DNA of 64,000 nt, taken from G963662655 sp963665015. Lineage in GTDB: Bacteria; Cloacimonadota; Cloacimonadia; Cloacimonadales; JAIOQZ01. The first letter of the stretch is position 1; the number at the start of each line of letters is the position of its first letter. Below are positions 51,540 to 59,449 of this stretch, one piece after another. The stretch spans positions 806,001-870,000 of the forward strand of contig CAXXSY010000004.1 of NCBI GenBank assembly GCA_963665015.2, given 5' to 3'. The position numbers were made by a program, and so were the translations under genes. A model generated the notes under the pieces. That model made no database searches. It worked only from the letters and a program-made list of their open reading frames with translations, and was not told the origin of the DNA.

Positions 51540-51971
51540 ATGGATCGAGTTCCTATCTATTATATCTCGCATGGCATCGCCACGGTCGCTTCCGTTCTGA
51601 TCGTACCATGGGTCGCGTATGGTCTGGCAATTGTATTTGGTTTCCCGGTAACGGGCATGATGCGCAGGATGACTGCCACTGAAGACAGCAAGACTATCGA
51701 CGTGAATTTCATTATGCTGGGTGGCTGTTTACTGGATGGCTTCGTCGGCGTTCTGTTGACGATCGGTGTGTTCACGATTTTCAGATTTTACACGCCGATG
51801 CGCATGGTGTTTATCCTCGGACTGGCGAAAACGCTCTATGTGGTGTGGCGTCACGATATTCTCGGGATGAAGGCGAACGATATCTTCATCGAGATCACAC
51901 ATCTGTTTCTGTATTACGGAGGATTGTTCCTCGGTGCGCAGTTGTTCTTGACGCACGTACCCAAGCCATAG
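51540..51971 (+). CDS. Small integral membrane protein, unknown
   Basis: The 143-residue protein has four hydrophobic segments (IATVASVLIVPWVAYGLAI, LLDGFVGVLLTIGVF, MVFILGLAKTLYVVW and FLYYGGLFLGAQLFL). No family is recognised. GGAG lies eight bases before the ATG. It is a single plus-strand gene between minus-strand genes. A conserved-looking acidic stretch (TATEDSKTIDVNF) connects helices one and two. Confidence 0.7.
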   Translation: MDRVPIYYISHGIATVASVLIVPWVAYGLAIVFGFPVTGMMRRMTATEDSKTIDVNFIMLGGCLLDGFVGVLLTIGVFTIFRFYTPMRMVFILGLAKTLYVVWRHDILGMKANDIFIEITHLFLYYGGLFLGAQLFLTHVPKP

Positions 51972-51974
51972 TCA

Positions 51975-52406
51975 TTATTCGGGGCTGTCGAGGATCAGAT
52001 GGTGGATTCCCTTCTGGCTCAGGATACTTAGTGCTTCTTTGCTGCCGAATAGTCCTGCTTTTTTCAGGCAGTCGATCTCCCCGTCGCCTCCTGCCTGCTG
52101 GTAACACTTCGCAAGATTGATATACAGTTTTGCAATGGTCTGCTTCGGGTATTGCTTCTCGATTGCCAGCTCGATCGCTTTGGCGGTGGCGGCGATCGCA
52201 TGTTTGAAATCCCGAAGTATCCAGTACGCGGTGCCGAGATTGCCCCAGACGTTGACCTTTTCGTATTCGACGGAAGGCGTGATATCCTGTGCATTCTGCA
52301 ATCCCGCAAGGATTTTTCGATATTGTAGAATCGCTTGCTTATACCGTCCTGTTTCAAGATAGTGGTTGGCGGACTTATAGAGCCTGTCGTATTCTAATGA
52401 ATCCAT
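51975..52406 (-). CDS. Tetratricopeptide-repeat protein
   Basis: The 143-residue protein consists of about three TPR-like units, seen in ANHYLETGRYKQAILQYRKI and VWGNLGTAYWILRDFKHAIA and LYINLAKCYQQAG. It should be a cytoplasmic scaffold. No signal peptide is seen. It converges on the small membrane protein gene with three bases between stops. Partners are unknown. Confidence 0.75.
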   Translation of the reverse strand: MDSLEYDRLYKSANHYLETGRYKQAILQYRKILAGLQNAQDITPSVEYEKVNVWGNLGTAYWILRDFKHAIAATAKAIELAIEKQYPKQTIAKLYINLAKCYQQAGGDGEIDCLKKAGLFGSKEALSILSQKGIHHLILDSPE

Positions 52407-52490
52407 ATCGTGACCCCGTTGAAATATTTGCGCAGAAAGATCGGCGCATGTTATAATAGTATAGTACGAAAGTGTTTAACAGACAAGTAA

Positions 52491-53921
52491 CTAATTCATC
52501 GTCTCGATTTTCGGTGTGATATCCTCGAATCCTGGTAAGATGCTTCCGATGTTCGAAAAGGCGTAGAATGGATCGCAGACGGTGTAGGAATTCCCCTCGT
52601 AATCAACCTTTTGACCCTGAATATCGCCTTCGATCAGCACACCCGCCGCGAAATATCCGTCGTAGTCAAGCGCGATGACATCGTAATCGGTCAGAAGCTT
52701 GATCATGCCGATGAAAAACCTCGTCCGCGCCCTGGAATCGGCGATGCCGGTCCGGATCATCTCGTCCGCGGAACGGTTCGACTCGGTGCCCTGTGTGAAC
52801 GACGATTGCACGAAGCGCAGGATGATGTTTACAGCTTGTGCGCGGGTTCGACCGGTCAGGAGCGGCGAGAAGTTGTCGGTCAGCGAGCGATGCAGCTCCG
52901 GTGAGAAAGCGATAGGTGAGAGGGCGGTGTCCATGGGGTGATTCCGGTAGAAGGCGACGAGGGACGGATTGAATTCGACGATCATGTTAACGGTGGTGTC
53001 GTCGTAGGTGAAGTCGATGGCGCGCTTCTGTTTGACGCTGCCGATCAGCGGACTTTCTCCTTCGCGCAGGTTGAGCAGGTTGTTGGCGTCGGGGTATTTG
53101 CCTTCGTAGGTCTTGATCTTGATGGGTTGCGGCTGGGTGCTTTCGAAGTCGAGGATGTAGTAGGTGCGGCCTTCGACAGTGAGGTAGCGGGTGTCGAGCA
53201 GTTCCCGGTCGGTCGGCACCATGAGATAGACGGTGTCGTTCTCGAATCCGAGTCGTGCGTCGTAGCCTGATTTGAGCAGCATGAACCAGATGAATATGGT
53301 GGTTTCGTCTGGATCGCCGGCGGTCAGTTTCATGCCGATTTTGTGCAGAAGACGGCAGAAGCCCCAGTCGTTGAGATGGAGTTGCTCGCGGTGTTTCCCG
53401 AGTTGCTGGACGAGGTCTTCCCATGGTGTGTTGGACAGCTTGAACCACGCGTCCGCGATCGATTTCTCGGCGACAGGCTTTGCAAGATCGATAGGCAGCG
53501 AATCGACGTAGCAGAACTCGACCGGCAGCCCGAAGTAGTCGATCTTGAACGACTTGCAGTTTTTCGGCGGAGCGTAGGCGAGTTGCTCGTAGTTGACCGG
53601 CTCGTCGGGCGTCTTGACTCTGATGGGGATATCGTACATCATCTTGGCGTCGTTCAGCTCCGGGGCGGGTTTCGGATCGACAACGGGGATTTTCTCCGGC
53701 AGATCGGGCTTGGGGCTCGCTATGCCTTCGGAAAGCTCAAACTCGACCCAGTTCTGCTCCAGAAATCCCGCAAACAACGAATCCTGGCTGCTGCGGAAGT
53801 TCTGCCAGTCACCTGCCTGTTCCTCCGACGCCGCTTGTTGCGACCGGAGCCAGTCCTGATAGTCGTCCGCCATGAGCAACCCGGACAGAATGAGCGCGAT
53901 AGCCAATGCAAGTCTTTTCAT
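52491..53921 (-). CDS. Secreted protein, possibly transglutaminase-like
   Basis: The 476-residue protein starts with a signal peptide (MKRLALAIALILSGLLMA). I cannot assign a family with confidence. A region around HLNDWGFCRLLHKIG and DETTIFIWFMLLKSGYDARLGF resembles the helical core of transglutaminase-like proteins, in which a protein domain is followed by 'LL.a.GydAr' and beta strands (TVYLMVPTDRELLDTRYL). I see no clear catalytic Cys-His-Asp set. The late part includes DVIALDYDGYFAAGVLIEGDI and an ending with FYAFSNIGSILPGFED. A GAGG site precedes the ATG. It may be an extracellular or periplasmic protein acting with a cell-envelope system. Confidence 0.65.
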   Translation of the reverse strand: MKRLALAIALILSGLLMADDYQDWLRSQQAASEEQAGDWQNFRSSQDSLFAGFLEQNWVEFELSEGIASPKPDLPEKIPVVDPKPAPELNDAKMMYDIPIRVKTPDEPVNYEQLAYAPPKNCKSFKIDYFGLPVEFCYVDSLPIDLAKPVAEKSIADAWFKLSNTPWEDLVQQLGKHREQLHLNDWGFCRLLHKIGMKLTAGDPDETTIFIWFMLLKSGYDARLGFENDTVYLMVPTDRELLDTRYLTVEGRTYYILDFESTQPQPIKIKTYEGKYPDANNLLNLREGESPLIGSVKQKRAIDFTYDDTTVNMIVEFNPSLVAFYRNHPMDTALSPIAFSPELHRSLTDNFSPLLTGRTRAQAVNIILRFVQSSFTQGTESNRSADEMIRTGIADSRARTRFFIGMIKLLTDYDVIALDYDGYFAAGVLIEGDIQGQKVDYEGNSYTVCDPFYAFSNIGSILPGFEDITPKIETMN

Positions 53922-53979
53922 TATTCATCACCTCGAATACAAATCCTATGCGATGGATGGTCTTTCGTCAATTCTTTTG

Positions 53980-54588
53980 TCTGAAGCAGGATGGGGAAAG
54001 AGACCCTCACCCCCGCCCTCTCCCATTCCATGGGCGAGGGAGCAGAGAGATGGTTGCTTTCGGTTGGTAAGCAGGCACCCTTGCCTGCATCACTTTTCCG
54101 TCTGAAGCAGGATGGGCAGGATAAGGAAAAAGACCCTCACCCCAGCCCTCTCCCATTCCATGGGCGAGGGAGCAGGGAGGTGGTTGGTTTCGGTTGGTAC
54201 GCAGGCACCCTTGCCTGCATCACTTTTCCGTCTGAAGCAGGATGGGCAGGATGAGGAAAGAGACCCTCACCCCGCCCTCTCCCATTCCATGGGCGAGGGA
54301 GCAGAGAGGTGGTTGCTTGCGGTTGGTACGCAGGCACCCTTGCCTGCATCACTTTTCCGTCTGAAGCAGGATGGGCAGGATAAGGAAAAAGACCCTCACC
54401 CCAGCCCTCTCCCATTCCATGGGCGAGGGAGCAGGGAGGTGGTTGGTTTCGGTTGGTACGCAGGCACCCTTGCCTGCATCACTTTTCCGTCTGAAGCAGG
54501 ATGGGCAGGATGAGGAAAGAGACCCTCACCCCGCCCTCTCCCATTCCATGGGCGAGGGAGCAGGGAGGTGGTTGCTTGCAGATGGTCA
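53980..54588. repeat. Tandem array of five 121-130 base composite repeats
   Basis: Units start with TCTGAAGCAGGATGG at 53980, 54101, 54231, 54360 and 54490, giving periods of 121, 130, 129 and 130 bases. Each unit has the CCCTCTCCCAT...CATGGGCGAGGG hairpin, then GCAGAGAGGTGG or GCAGGGAGGTGG, then a GGTACGCAGGCACC hairpin. Units 2 and 4 are nearly identical to each other, as are units 3 and 5, so a 259-base pair of units was duplicated. The long reading frames across the array are artefacts of the repeats. Confidence 0.9.
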
Positions 54589-54717
54589 GCCACCGACATC
54601 TTTGTCCGATCGCGAGCTTCGGCGTGGATATAATGCACCTTTCCGACTACCGGACATGGATGTAAAGGTGCATAACACCACGACTTCGCGCGCGATCAAA
54701 CAAATCTGCTCGGTGGC
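54589..54717 (-). repeat. Conserved-flank variable-stem hairpin, copy 4
   Basis: The element starts GCCACCGACATCTTTGTCCG and ends AACAAATCTGCTCGGTGGC. The terminal bases changed from TCCACCC/GGGTGGA in copies 2 and 3 to GCCACCG/CGGTGGC here, a compensating change. The stem has GATCGCG/CGCGATC, an internal loop, GTGG/CCAC and an inner ATGCACCTTT/AAAGGTGCAT stem. The loop holds GACTACCGGACA, as in copy 2. Confidence 0.75.
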
Positions 54718-54729
54718 GATTCGAAAAAA

Positions 54730-54775
54730 CCCACGGCTCACGCCATGGGCTATAATCTGTCATTCCTGCGGAATT
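54730..54775. repeat. CCCACGGC...GCCATGGG hairpin module, second copy
   Basis: CCCACGGC at 54730-54737 pairs with GCCATGGG at 54742-54749 with a single C-A mismatch, followed by TATAATCTGTC and CTGCGGAATTC. The copy at 43526 has the same layout. Confidence 0.65.
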
Positions 54776-54788
54776 CCGAAAACTGTGG

Positions 54789-55124
54789 TCAGAATTTATT
54801 CAGCTCACCCTTCTCGAATGCGCCTAAAACTTCTTCGATGGTGCTATCGTCTTTACAGAGATAGACTTCGATGCCGGCAGTCTGGAGACCGCGTGCAGCG
54901 TTTCCTCCGGGTCCGTTACCGGTGATCAGCATATTGACATTGTTATCGGAGAGCGTTTGGACGGCGAGTGGTCCAGCGCCGTGTGCCGCCTCGACGGCCT
55001 GGTTCGGCACAGCGGTCCATTCTTTGGTATCCTGATCGTAGATCATGAAGAATTTGGCTCTGCCGAAGCGTGCGTCCATCATCGATTTCGAATTGCCCTC
55101 GAGGGCTGTGATTGCGATTTTCAT
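54789..55124 (-). CDS. NifX/NifB-type Fe-Mo cofactor-binding family protein
   Basis: The 111-residue protein belongs to the dinitrogenase iron-molybdenum cofactor family: it starts with KIAITALEGNSKSMMDARFGRAKFF and contains NMLITGNGPGGNAARGLQ. These proteins bind iron-sulfur or Fe-Mo clusters. Outside nitrogen fixers, members occur beside ParA-like ATPases with ferredoxin inserts and DUF134 regulators, exactly as here. No nitrogenase genes are in view, so a metal or cluster handling role is inferred. GGAG lies five bases before the ATG. Confidence 0.9.
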   Translation of the reverse strand: MKIAITALEGNSKSMMDARFGRAKFFMIYDQDTKEWTAVPNQAVEAAHGAGPLAVQTLSDNNVNMLITGNGPGGNAARGLQTAGIEVYLCKDDSTIEEVLGAFEKGELNKF

Positions 55125-55132
55125 GGTTGCTC

Positions 55133-55999
55133 CTATATTCTTATTTCGTGCTTGATTCGTTCGATACTGTCACGATAGGTTTCCGGATCGTGTTCGTTGA
55201 TCGTTCTACCCGCTTTGACGGCTTCCAGAACCTTCTCGTCGTATGCGATTTTCGCCAGAAGCGGGATATTCATCTCGTCGAGGTAGGTTTCGATGTCGCG
55301 GGTCAATTCGGGATTGAGATCGTGTTTGTTGATCACGCAGCCTGCCGGGATGCGAAACTTGTGGATCAGTTCATAGAGCCGTTTGAGGTCGTGAAAGGCG
55401 GATTGCGTCGCTTCCGTGACCAGCAAGACGTAGTCCGCTCCGCTGAGCGAGGAGATCACGGGGCATCCGATGCCGGGCGATCCATCGACCAATACGAGCG
55501 GCTTGTGCTGTCCTTCCGCCAGTTTTCGCGCGATCTTCTTCGTATGCGCGACCAGCTTGCCCGAGTTTTCTCCACCCGGCAGCAGCCAGGCGTGAACCAT
55601 TGTCGTGCCGGTGCGGATGGTCGATTGGTAGCTCTTGCCGGTGTAGCGCGATTTCATGCGGATAGCGCTCTGCGGACAGACATGACTGCAAAATCCGCAA
55701 CCTTCGCAGGAAAACGGATCGATATCGATGCTGCTGGCTCCCATTTGAATGGCGTCGAACCGGCATTTTTCGATGCAGAGCCCGCACTGGATGCAGCGCT
55801 CGGGATCGACTTCCGGCTCCTCGCCGCTGTAAAAGTCTTCCGCTATCTGTTCCTGAGGCTGGAAAATCAAGTGCATGTCCGCGGCATCGACGTCGCAGTC
55901 GGCGAGCACGCAGTCTTTGCCCATCGAATACGCCAGCGCGCTGGTTACGACCGTCTTACCGGTTCCGCCCTTTCCGGAGATGACCACGATTTCTTTCAT
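55133..55999 (-). CDS. MinD/ParA-type ATPase with ferredoxin insert (copy 2)
   Basis: The 288-residue protein has the deviant Walker A SGKGGTGKTVV at its start, a ferredoxin insert with two [4Fe-4S] motifs (CIQCGLCIEKC and CEGCGFCSHVC; about residues 69-110) and the Walker B/switch segment VLVDGSPGIGCPVIS. This 'MinD superfamily with inserted ferredoxin' pattern is common in anaerobes, nearly always as adjacent pairs. Function is unproven; carrier roles in Fe-S assembly are suspected. It overlaps the paralogue by four bases (ATGA). Confidence 0.9.
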   Translation of the reverse strand: MKEIVVISGKGGTGKTVVTSALAYSMGKDCVLADCDVDAADMHLIFQPQEQIAEDFYSGEEPEVDPERCIQCGLCIEKCRFDAIQMGASSIDIDPFSCEGCGFCSHVCPQSAIRMKSRYTGKSYQSTIRTGTTMVHAWLLPGGENSGKLVAHTKKIARKLAEGQHKPLVLVDGSPGIGCPVISSLSGADYVLLVTEATQSAFHDLKRLYELIHKFRIPAGCVINKHDLNPELTRDIETYLDEMNIPLLAKIAYDEKVLEAVKAGRTINEHDPETYRDSIERIKHEIRI

Positions 56000-56850
56000 A
56001 ATACCTTCCTGCCTTTGAGCTTCTCTTCGAGGACGGTGATCTGATTGTAAAAGTCGGGATTCTTGTCGAACAGGGTCAGACCGCGGGAATAGAGCTCCGC
56101 GATGGCGCGACGATGCGGAAAATTCGCCAGCACTTCAATTGCTTCGGATTCGCAATACTCGATTACATCGTTTCGCAAGCCGTCGTCTTTGTTGATCACC
56201 ACGCCGAAGGGACGATCCAGCAGGCGAACGGTCTCCACGGCCAGCTTCAGATCGTGCAGCCCGAACGGCGTCGGTTCGGTCACCAGTACCACGAAATCGC
56301 TGAAGCGCATGGTCTGCACCACCGGGCAGGATGTTCCGGGCGGCGCGTCGATGATGATAAGCTTATCGGTATGATTTTTCTCGATGTACTCCGATGCCTG
56401 GCGGATCAAGGGAACCGCCATCTCCTTGCCGATGTCGAGCCGCGCTTCGAGAAATCTCATTCCGTCGGCGTCGAATTCCGTCATTACTCCAAGCGCTTCG
56501 GGTACCATCTTCAGCGCGCCTTGCGGACAGAGCTCGACGCAGGCGTGGCAACTGTGGCATAGCTGCGGGAAGACGATGGTGTGATCGCCCAATTGCGTGA
56601 TCGCGTGGAAGTTGCAAACCTCTCTGCACTTCCCGCAGCCATTGCACAGCGATTCATCGACCTGTGGGATATCGGTGTGGCACGGTATTCTGTCAAGGAG
56701 GTCGCCCTGGATGAACAGGTGCGAGTCCGGCTCTTCCACGTCGAAATCGGTCAGCAGGACATCGCGAGTGCTGCTCAGATAGAGCGCGAAATTGACCGAG
56801 ACGGTCGTTTTTCCGGTTCCGCCTTTACCGCTTGCAAATGCGATTTTCAC
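55996..56850 (-). CDS. MinD/ParA-type ATPase with ferredoxin insert (copy 1)
   Basis: The 284-residue paralogue starts with a GTG (KIAFASGKGGTGKTTVSV), has the ferredoxin insert (CNGCGKCREVC and CHSCHACVELC) and the switch region LIIIDAPPGTSCPVVQ. It closely parallels the next gene in layout while differing in sequence, so the two may form a heterodimer. A possible first-gene partner is the small glycine-rich DUF5320 protein just upstream. The ribosome-binding site is weak, so it may rely on coupling to the preceding gene, which ends three bases before. Confidence 0.9.
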   Translation of the reverse strand: MKIAFASGKGGTGKTTVSVNFALYLSSTRDVLLTDFDVEEPDSHLFIQGDLLDRIPCHTDIPQVDESLCNGCGKCREVCNFHAITQLGDHTIVFPQLCHSCHACVELCPQGALKMVPEALGVMTEFDADGMRFLEARLDIGKEMAVPLIRQASEYIEKNHTDKLIIIDAPPGTSCPVVQTMRFSDFVVLVTEPTPFGLHDLKLAVETVRLLDRPFGVVINKDDGLRNDVIEYCESEAIEVLANFPHRRAIAELYSRGLTLFDKNPDFYNQITVLEEKLKGRKVL

Positions 56851-56853
56851 AGG

Positions 56854-57111
56854 CTACGACTCGTCAAGGTCGTTACGTCTTTTTCGATAGTAATCGAGCT
56901 GGCGGGTCAAGCCGCTGATCATCGATTCGATAAAACTCTTCTCGTCTCCGGCTTCCGGTTCCCAGTAGCCATATCCACGAGCCCGGCGTCCCATTCCGAA
57001 ACGTCGATTTCCTCTTCCTCCAAACGAGCGTCTGCCGTCTCCGCAGAATCCGGCGCCACGTCCCGTCATCGGTCCCTCTCCAAAGGGTCCACTTCCATCT
57101 CTTCCTGGCAT
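56854..57111 (-). CDS. DUF5320-type small glycine-rich protein
   Basis: The 85-residue protein begins MPGRDGSGPFGEGPMTGRGAG, the typical DUF5320 opening, followed by a Gly/Arg-rich stretch and a helical end (SMISGLTRQLDYYRKRRNDLDES). AGGAGG lies seven bases before the ATG at 57111. Such proteins accompany ParA-ferredoxin ATPases and NifX-like proteins in many anaerobes. Function unknown. Confidence 0.88.
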   Translation of the reverse strand: MPGRDGSGPFGEGPMTGRGAGFCGDGRRSFGGRGNRRFGMGRRARGYGYWEPEAGDEKSFIESMISGLTRQLDYYRKRRNDLDES

Positions 57112-57115
57112 TGTC

Positions 57116-57574
57116 TTACCTCCTGTTTCTGCCGCGACCGCGTCCCCGGCAACACCTGCCGTGACCCAGTCCGCTGGCAAAATCTCTGTGTGTGATCGTT
57201 CCGCATTCGGGACATTTCCCGAAGTCTTCTTCGATGGTTACGCTGAAGACATGACCGCAGTTGACGCACTCGAAGAGGTTGTCGCGGAAATGGATTTGGC
57301 CGCCATCGACGCAGAGCGCTTTCCCCTCGATGAGGAACTGCGCGATCTTCGTGTGGGCTTTGTCCAGCAGACGGGTGAAGGTGGAGCGCGATATCTCCAT
57401 CTCTTCAGACGCCTGCGTGTGATCCATGCTCTTGTAATCCGCCAGTCGTATCGCTTCCAGCTCGTCCAGCGTCATCACGATCGAATCCAGATCGCTGGCT
57501 CGAACGCCGACGGGCTTGAACCTCAGATGTTGCGGCGGCTGTTTCACGATGCGGCATTTTTTCGGTCTTGGCAT
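57116..57574 (-). CDS. DUF134 DNA-binding regulator with zinc-ribbon-like insert
   Basis: The 152-residue protein has the DUF134 pattern: MPRPKKCRIV at the start, MTLDELEAIRLADYKSMDHTQASEEMEISRSTFTRLLDKA, cited here as its sigma-70 region 4-like helix-turn-helix, and GKALCVDGG. A C-terminal CVNCGHVF...CPECGT pair likely binds zinc. It heads the cluster of ferredoxin-ATPase and NifX-like genes and probably controls it. An operator-like palindrome lies in the promoter upstream. Confidence 0.92.
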   Translation of the reverse strand: MPRPKKCRIVKQPPQHLRFKPVGVRASDLDSIVMTLDELEAIRLADYKSMDHTQASEEMEISRSTFTRLLDKAHTKIAQFLIEGKALCVDGGQIHFRDNLFECVNCGHVFSVTIEEDFGKCPECGTITHRDFASGLGHGRCCRGRGRGRNRR

Positions 57575-57600
57575 AACACATCCTTTTCATTTCAGAGACA

Positions 57601-57629
57601 AGATAATGCACTATGGTGCAAAATGTCAA
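57601..57629 (-). promoter_or_regulatory. Promoter of the DUF134 cluster with a palindromic operator in the spacer
   Basis: On the minus strand TTGACA (57629-57624) and TTATCT (57606-57601) are exactly 17 bases apart. The palindrome TGCAC-CATA-GTGCA occupies 57607-57620, filling the spacer. It is a good candidate site for autoregulation by the DUF134 protein, whose gene starts 27 bases downstream. Confidence 0.65.
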
Positions 57630-57699
57630 GCGGTTTATCTATTTTTCTCCGCGGTAGGGCACAGACCTCCCAGACTGTCCTTCCCTCTTGAAGACGCTT

Positions 57700-57860
57700 C
57701 AGAATGTCGATTTCACCTTACGTTTTCCTGTATAAAATTCGGAAGAACCGCAAGCGGTACATTCAGAAGTTATGCGGGAGGTCATGCGGTGCGAGGGATG
57801 GGAGATGCAGGTTCAGGTTTTTCATTCTTCAAAACCTACAGGTGCCTGCGTACCACGAGA
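57700..57860 (-). repeat. Degenerate palindrome mosaic, reversed
   Basis: Read on the minus strand, 57771-57739 gives AACTTCTGAATGT followed by a CCGC/GCGG hairpin and TTCCGAA, a version of the AACTTCTGAATGTCCGAGC module at 17.6 kb with a different stem. At 57855-57805 there is a worn GGTACGCAGGCACC hairpin. No gene is seen between 57640 and 57865. Confidence 0.55.
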
Positions 57861-57865
57861 AGTAG

Positions 57866-57895
57866 AACAAGAAACCCCGCGTGTTGGGCGCGGGG
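57866..57895 (-). terminator. Intrinsic terminator of the PDZ gene
   Basis: On the minus strand CCCCGCG-CCCAACA-CGCGGGG is followed by TTTCTTGTT. It starts 30 bases after the PDZ gene stop. Confidence 0.8.
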
Positions 57896-57924
57896 AGGGA
57901 TTGTGAGTGTTTGGGGAGGACCCA

Positions 57925-58821
57925 CTAATCTTTATCTTGAAGCTTCTGTTTCAGCTCTTTGATTTCCTGTTTCATCTTGCGGATTTCATCTCGAAGGTCT
58001 TCTTTGTTGAAGTCGATCGAATCGGGGATGGTCTCGTCGATCCATTCCTGAAGTGGTGTCAGGTCGATGAGCTTGACGTTTTCGGAGTCGGGCCCGTACA
58101 TCAGCACGTTGTTCGCCGAGTCGTACCCGAAGTAGTATCCGAAGTCGATTGTCTGCGGCACGACTTGAACGACCGCTTCGAGTTGTTTCTTCTTCCGGCT
58201 AAGTTTCAGTCGCACCGTGTCGCCCTTGTTCTTCTTCCGCAGGATGTTCCGCAAATCTTTTCCGGACTTGATCTTTTTGCTGTCCGCGCCGAGGATGACG
58301 TCCCCCGCCCTGACTCCCGAACGGTCGGAAGCGCCGCCGGGAGTAACCTCGGTTACCAGCAATCCGTAGCGGACGCCGAAGTAGTCCATGAGCTGCGGCG
58401 TGATTTCCTGCACGTCCAGTTCGAGCCACTTACTCCAGTTGAGAAAAAATTCCGGGTTGTAGGAGATTACCTCGCTACGGTTGCCCAACTGGACTTTCAG
58501 CACTTTCTTCACGTTCTGGTCGAGAACCGTGATTCTGAGCCGGTCGCCCGGTTTGTGCCGGTCGATGATCTTTTTCATGCGTTCTTCGGTCTTGATCGGT
58601 TTCCTGTCGATATCCAGCACGATCATGCCTTCGGCGAGTCCGGCCTCCTCCGCGGGAGATTCCGGCACGACGCTGACTACCCGCACGCCGTGATCGATTC
58701 CGTACGATTCAAGCTGTTCCGTGGAGAGGTTTTCCAGATAAACACCGATGTATGCCTTCTCCGCGGCGCTTGCCATGACGAATGTCATAAGTAAAACGAA
58801 TAGCAAGATTGCCTGTCTCAT
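57925..58821 (-). CDS. Secreted protein with two PDZ domains and a C-terminal coiled coil
   Basis: The 298-residue protein has a signal peptide (ILLFVLLMTFVMASAAE), a first PDZ domain (residues 22-105; YIGVYLENLSTEQLESYGI and ESPAEEAGLAEGMIVLDID) and a second one (about 130-220; YGLLVTEVTPGGASDRSGV and RAGDVILGADSKKI). The last 45 residues (KEDLRDEIRKMKQEIKELKQ) form a coiled coil. No protease domain is present. It is probably a periplasmic scaffold or protease adaptor. AGAGGAG precedes the ATG. It follows the sigma/anti-sigma genes on the same strand after a hairpin-rich gap, and may belong to that stress regulon. Confidence 0.88.
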   Translation of the reverse strand: MRQAILLFVLLMTFVMASAAEKAYIGVYLENLSTEQLESYGIDHGVRVVSVVPESPAEEAGLAEGMIVLDIDRKPIKTEERMKKIIDRHKPGDRLRITVLDQNVKKVLKVQLGNRSEVISYNPEFFLNWSKWLELDVQEITPQLMDYFGVRYGLLVTEVTPGGASDRSGVRAGDVILGADSKKIKSGKDLRNILRKKNKGDTVRLKLSRKKKQLEAVVQVVPQTIDFGYYFGYDSANNVLMYGPDSENVKLIDLTPLQEWIDETIPDSIDFNKEDLRDEIRKMKQEIKELKQKLQDKD

Positions 58822-58838
58822 TCACTCCTCTGCTTATA

Positions 58839-58952
58839 CCATTTCCGCTTTGACGATTCATATATCAGAGAATCTATGGAAACGGAAATGGTTATTGGAG
58901 AGGATTTTCCGAATGATATTCCAGCCGTATTGATGGCATTTCATTCGGAAAA
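58839..58952. repeat. Two strong hairpins between the anti-sigma and PDZ genes
   Basis: CCATTTCCG (58839-58847) pairs with CGGAAATGG (58883-58891) and encloses a smaller GATTC/GAATC stem. TTTTCCGAATGA (58905-58916) pairs perfectly with TCATTCGGAAAA (58941-58952). The second could end the sigma/anti-sigma transcript. Confidence 0.6.
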
Positions 58953-58957
58953 CCGTA

Positions 58958-59449
58958 TTAGTACATCTTCGGAAGTTTCTTGACTTCGCTGATGTAGTAA
59001 ACGTTGCCTTTCTTCTCGTCCGTTCCGCGACGGATGATGTAGGATTTCCCTTCATCCAGGTGTGGGAATCCCGCCACTTCACCCTGCGTGCTGTCGCCCA
59101 CGACCGACACGTTGCCGATGCGCTGGTTCGCAAGGTAGATATCCTCGTCCGTGAGGAACGGTTCCGGCGTGTCGAGTTCGGTTTCCTGCAAATCTTCCAG
59201 TGCGACCTCGATTGGTTGTTCCTCTTCGCCCACCAGCACGTAGTGCAGATTGTGCGCGATATCCGGTCTCGCTACGAAGCCCATGATCAGAAGGAACATG
59301 ACGCTTGCGAACGCCGTCGCGAACGCGGGGTACCACGATCTCTTGCGCTCGAAGAATTCTTTCTTCAATTCGTACTTCAGCCTGACCGAAAAGGGCCCTG
59401 GCGGCGTATCCGGTACGTGTACGTTCTCAAGATACTTTTTTATAGACAT
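58958..59449 (-). CDS. Single-pass membrane protein, probable anti-sigma partner
   Basis: The 163-residue protein has about 35 cytoplasmic residues, one membrane helix (YPAFATAFASVMFLLIMGFV) and an acidic extracytoplasmic part (VALEDLQETELDTPEPFLTDED). This topology, and overlap of its start with the end of an ECF sigma gene, suit an anti-sigma factor, although no zinc-binding motif (HxxxCxxC) is present. GGAGGAGG lies nine bases before the ATG. It is an inferred function. Confidence 0.7.
   Translation of the reverse strand: MSIKKYLENVHVPDTPPGPFSVRLKYELKKEFFERKRSWYPAFATAFASVMFLLIMGFVARPDIAHNLHYVLVGEEEQPIEVALEDLQETELDTPEPFLTDEDIYLANQRIGNVSVVGDSTQGEVAGFPHLDEGKSYIIRRGTDEKKGNVYYISEVKKLPKMY

Noticed and set aside
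53980..54588. Possible CRISPR array.
   Set aside because: Repeats are direct and regular, but the units are 121-130 bases and nearly identical throughout, with no unique spacers and no cas genes in the window.
54789..57574. Nitrogen-fixation locus suggested by the NifX-like protein.
   Set aside because: No nif structural or assembly genes are present. The DUF134/DUF5320/ferredoxin-ATPase context is the common non-nitrogenase setting of this family.
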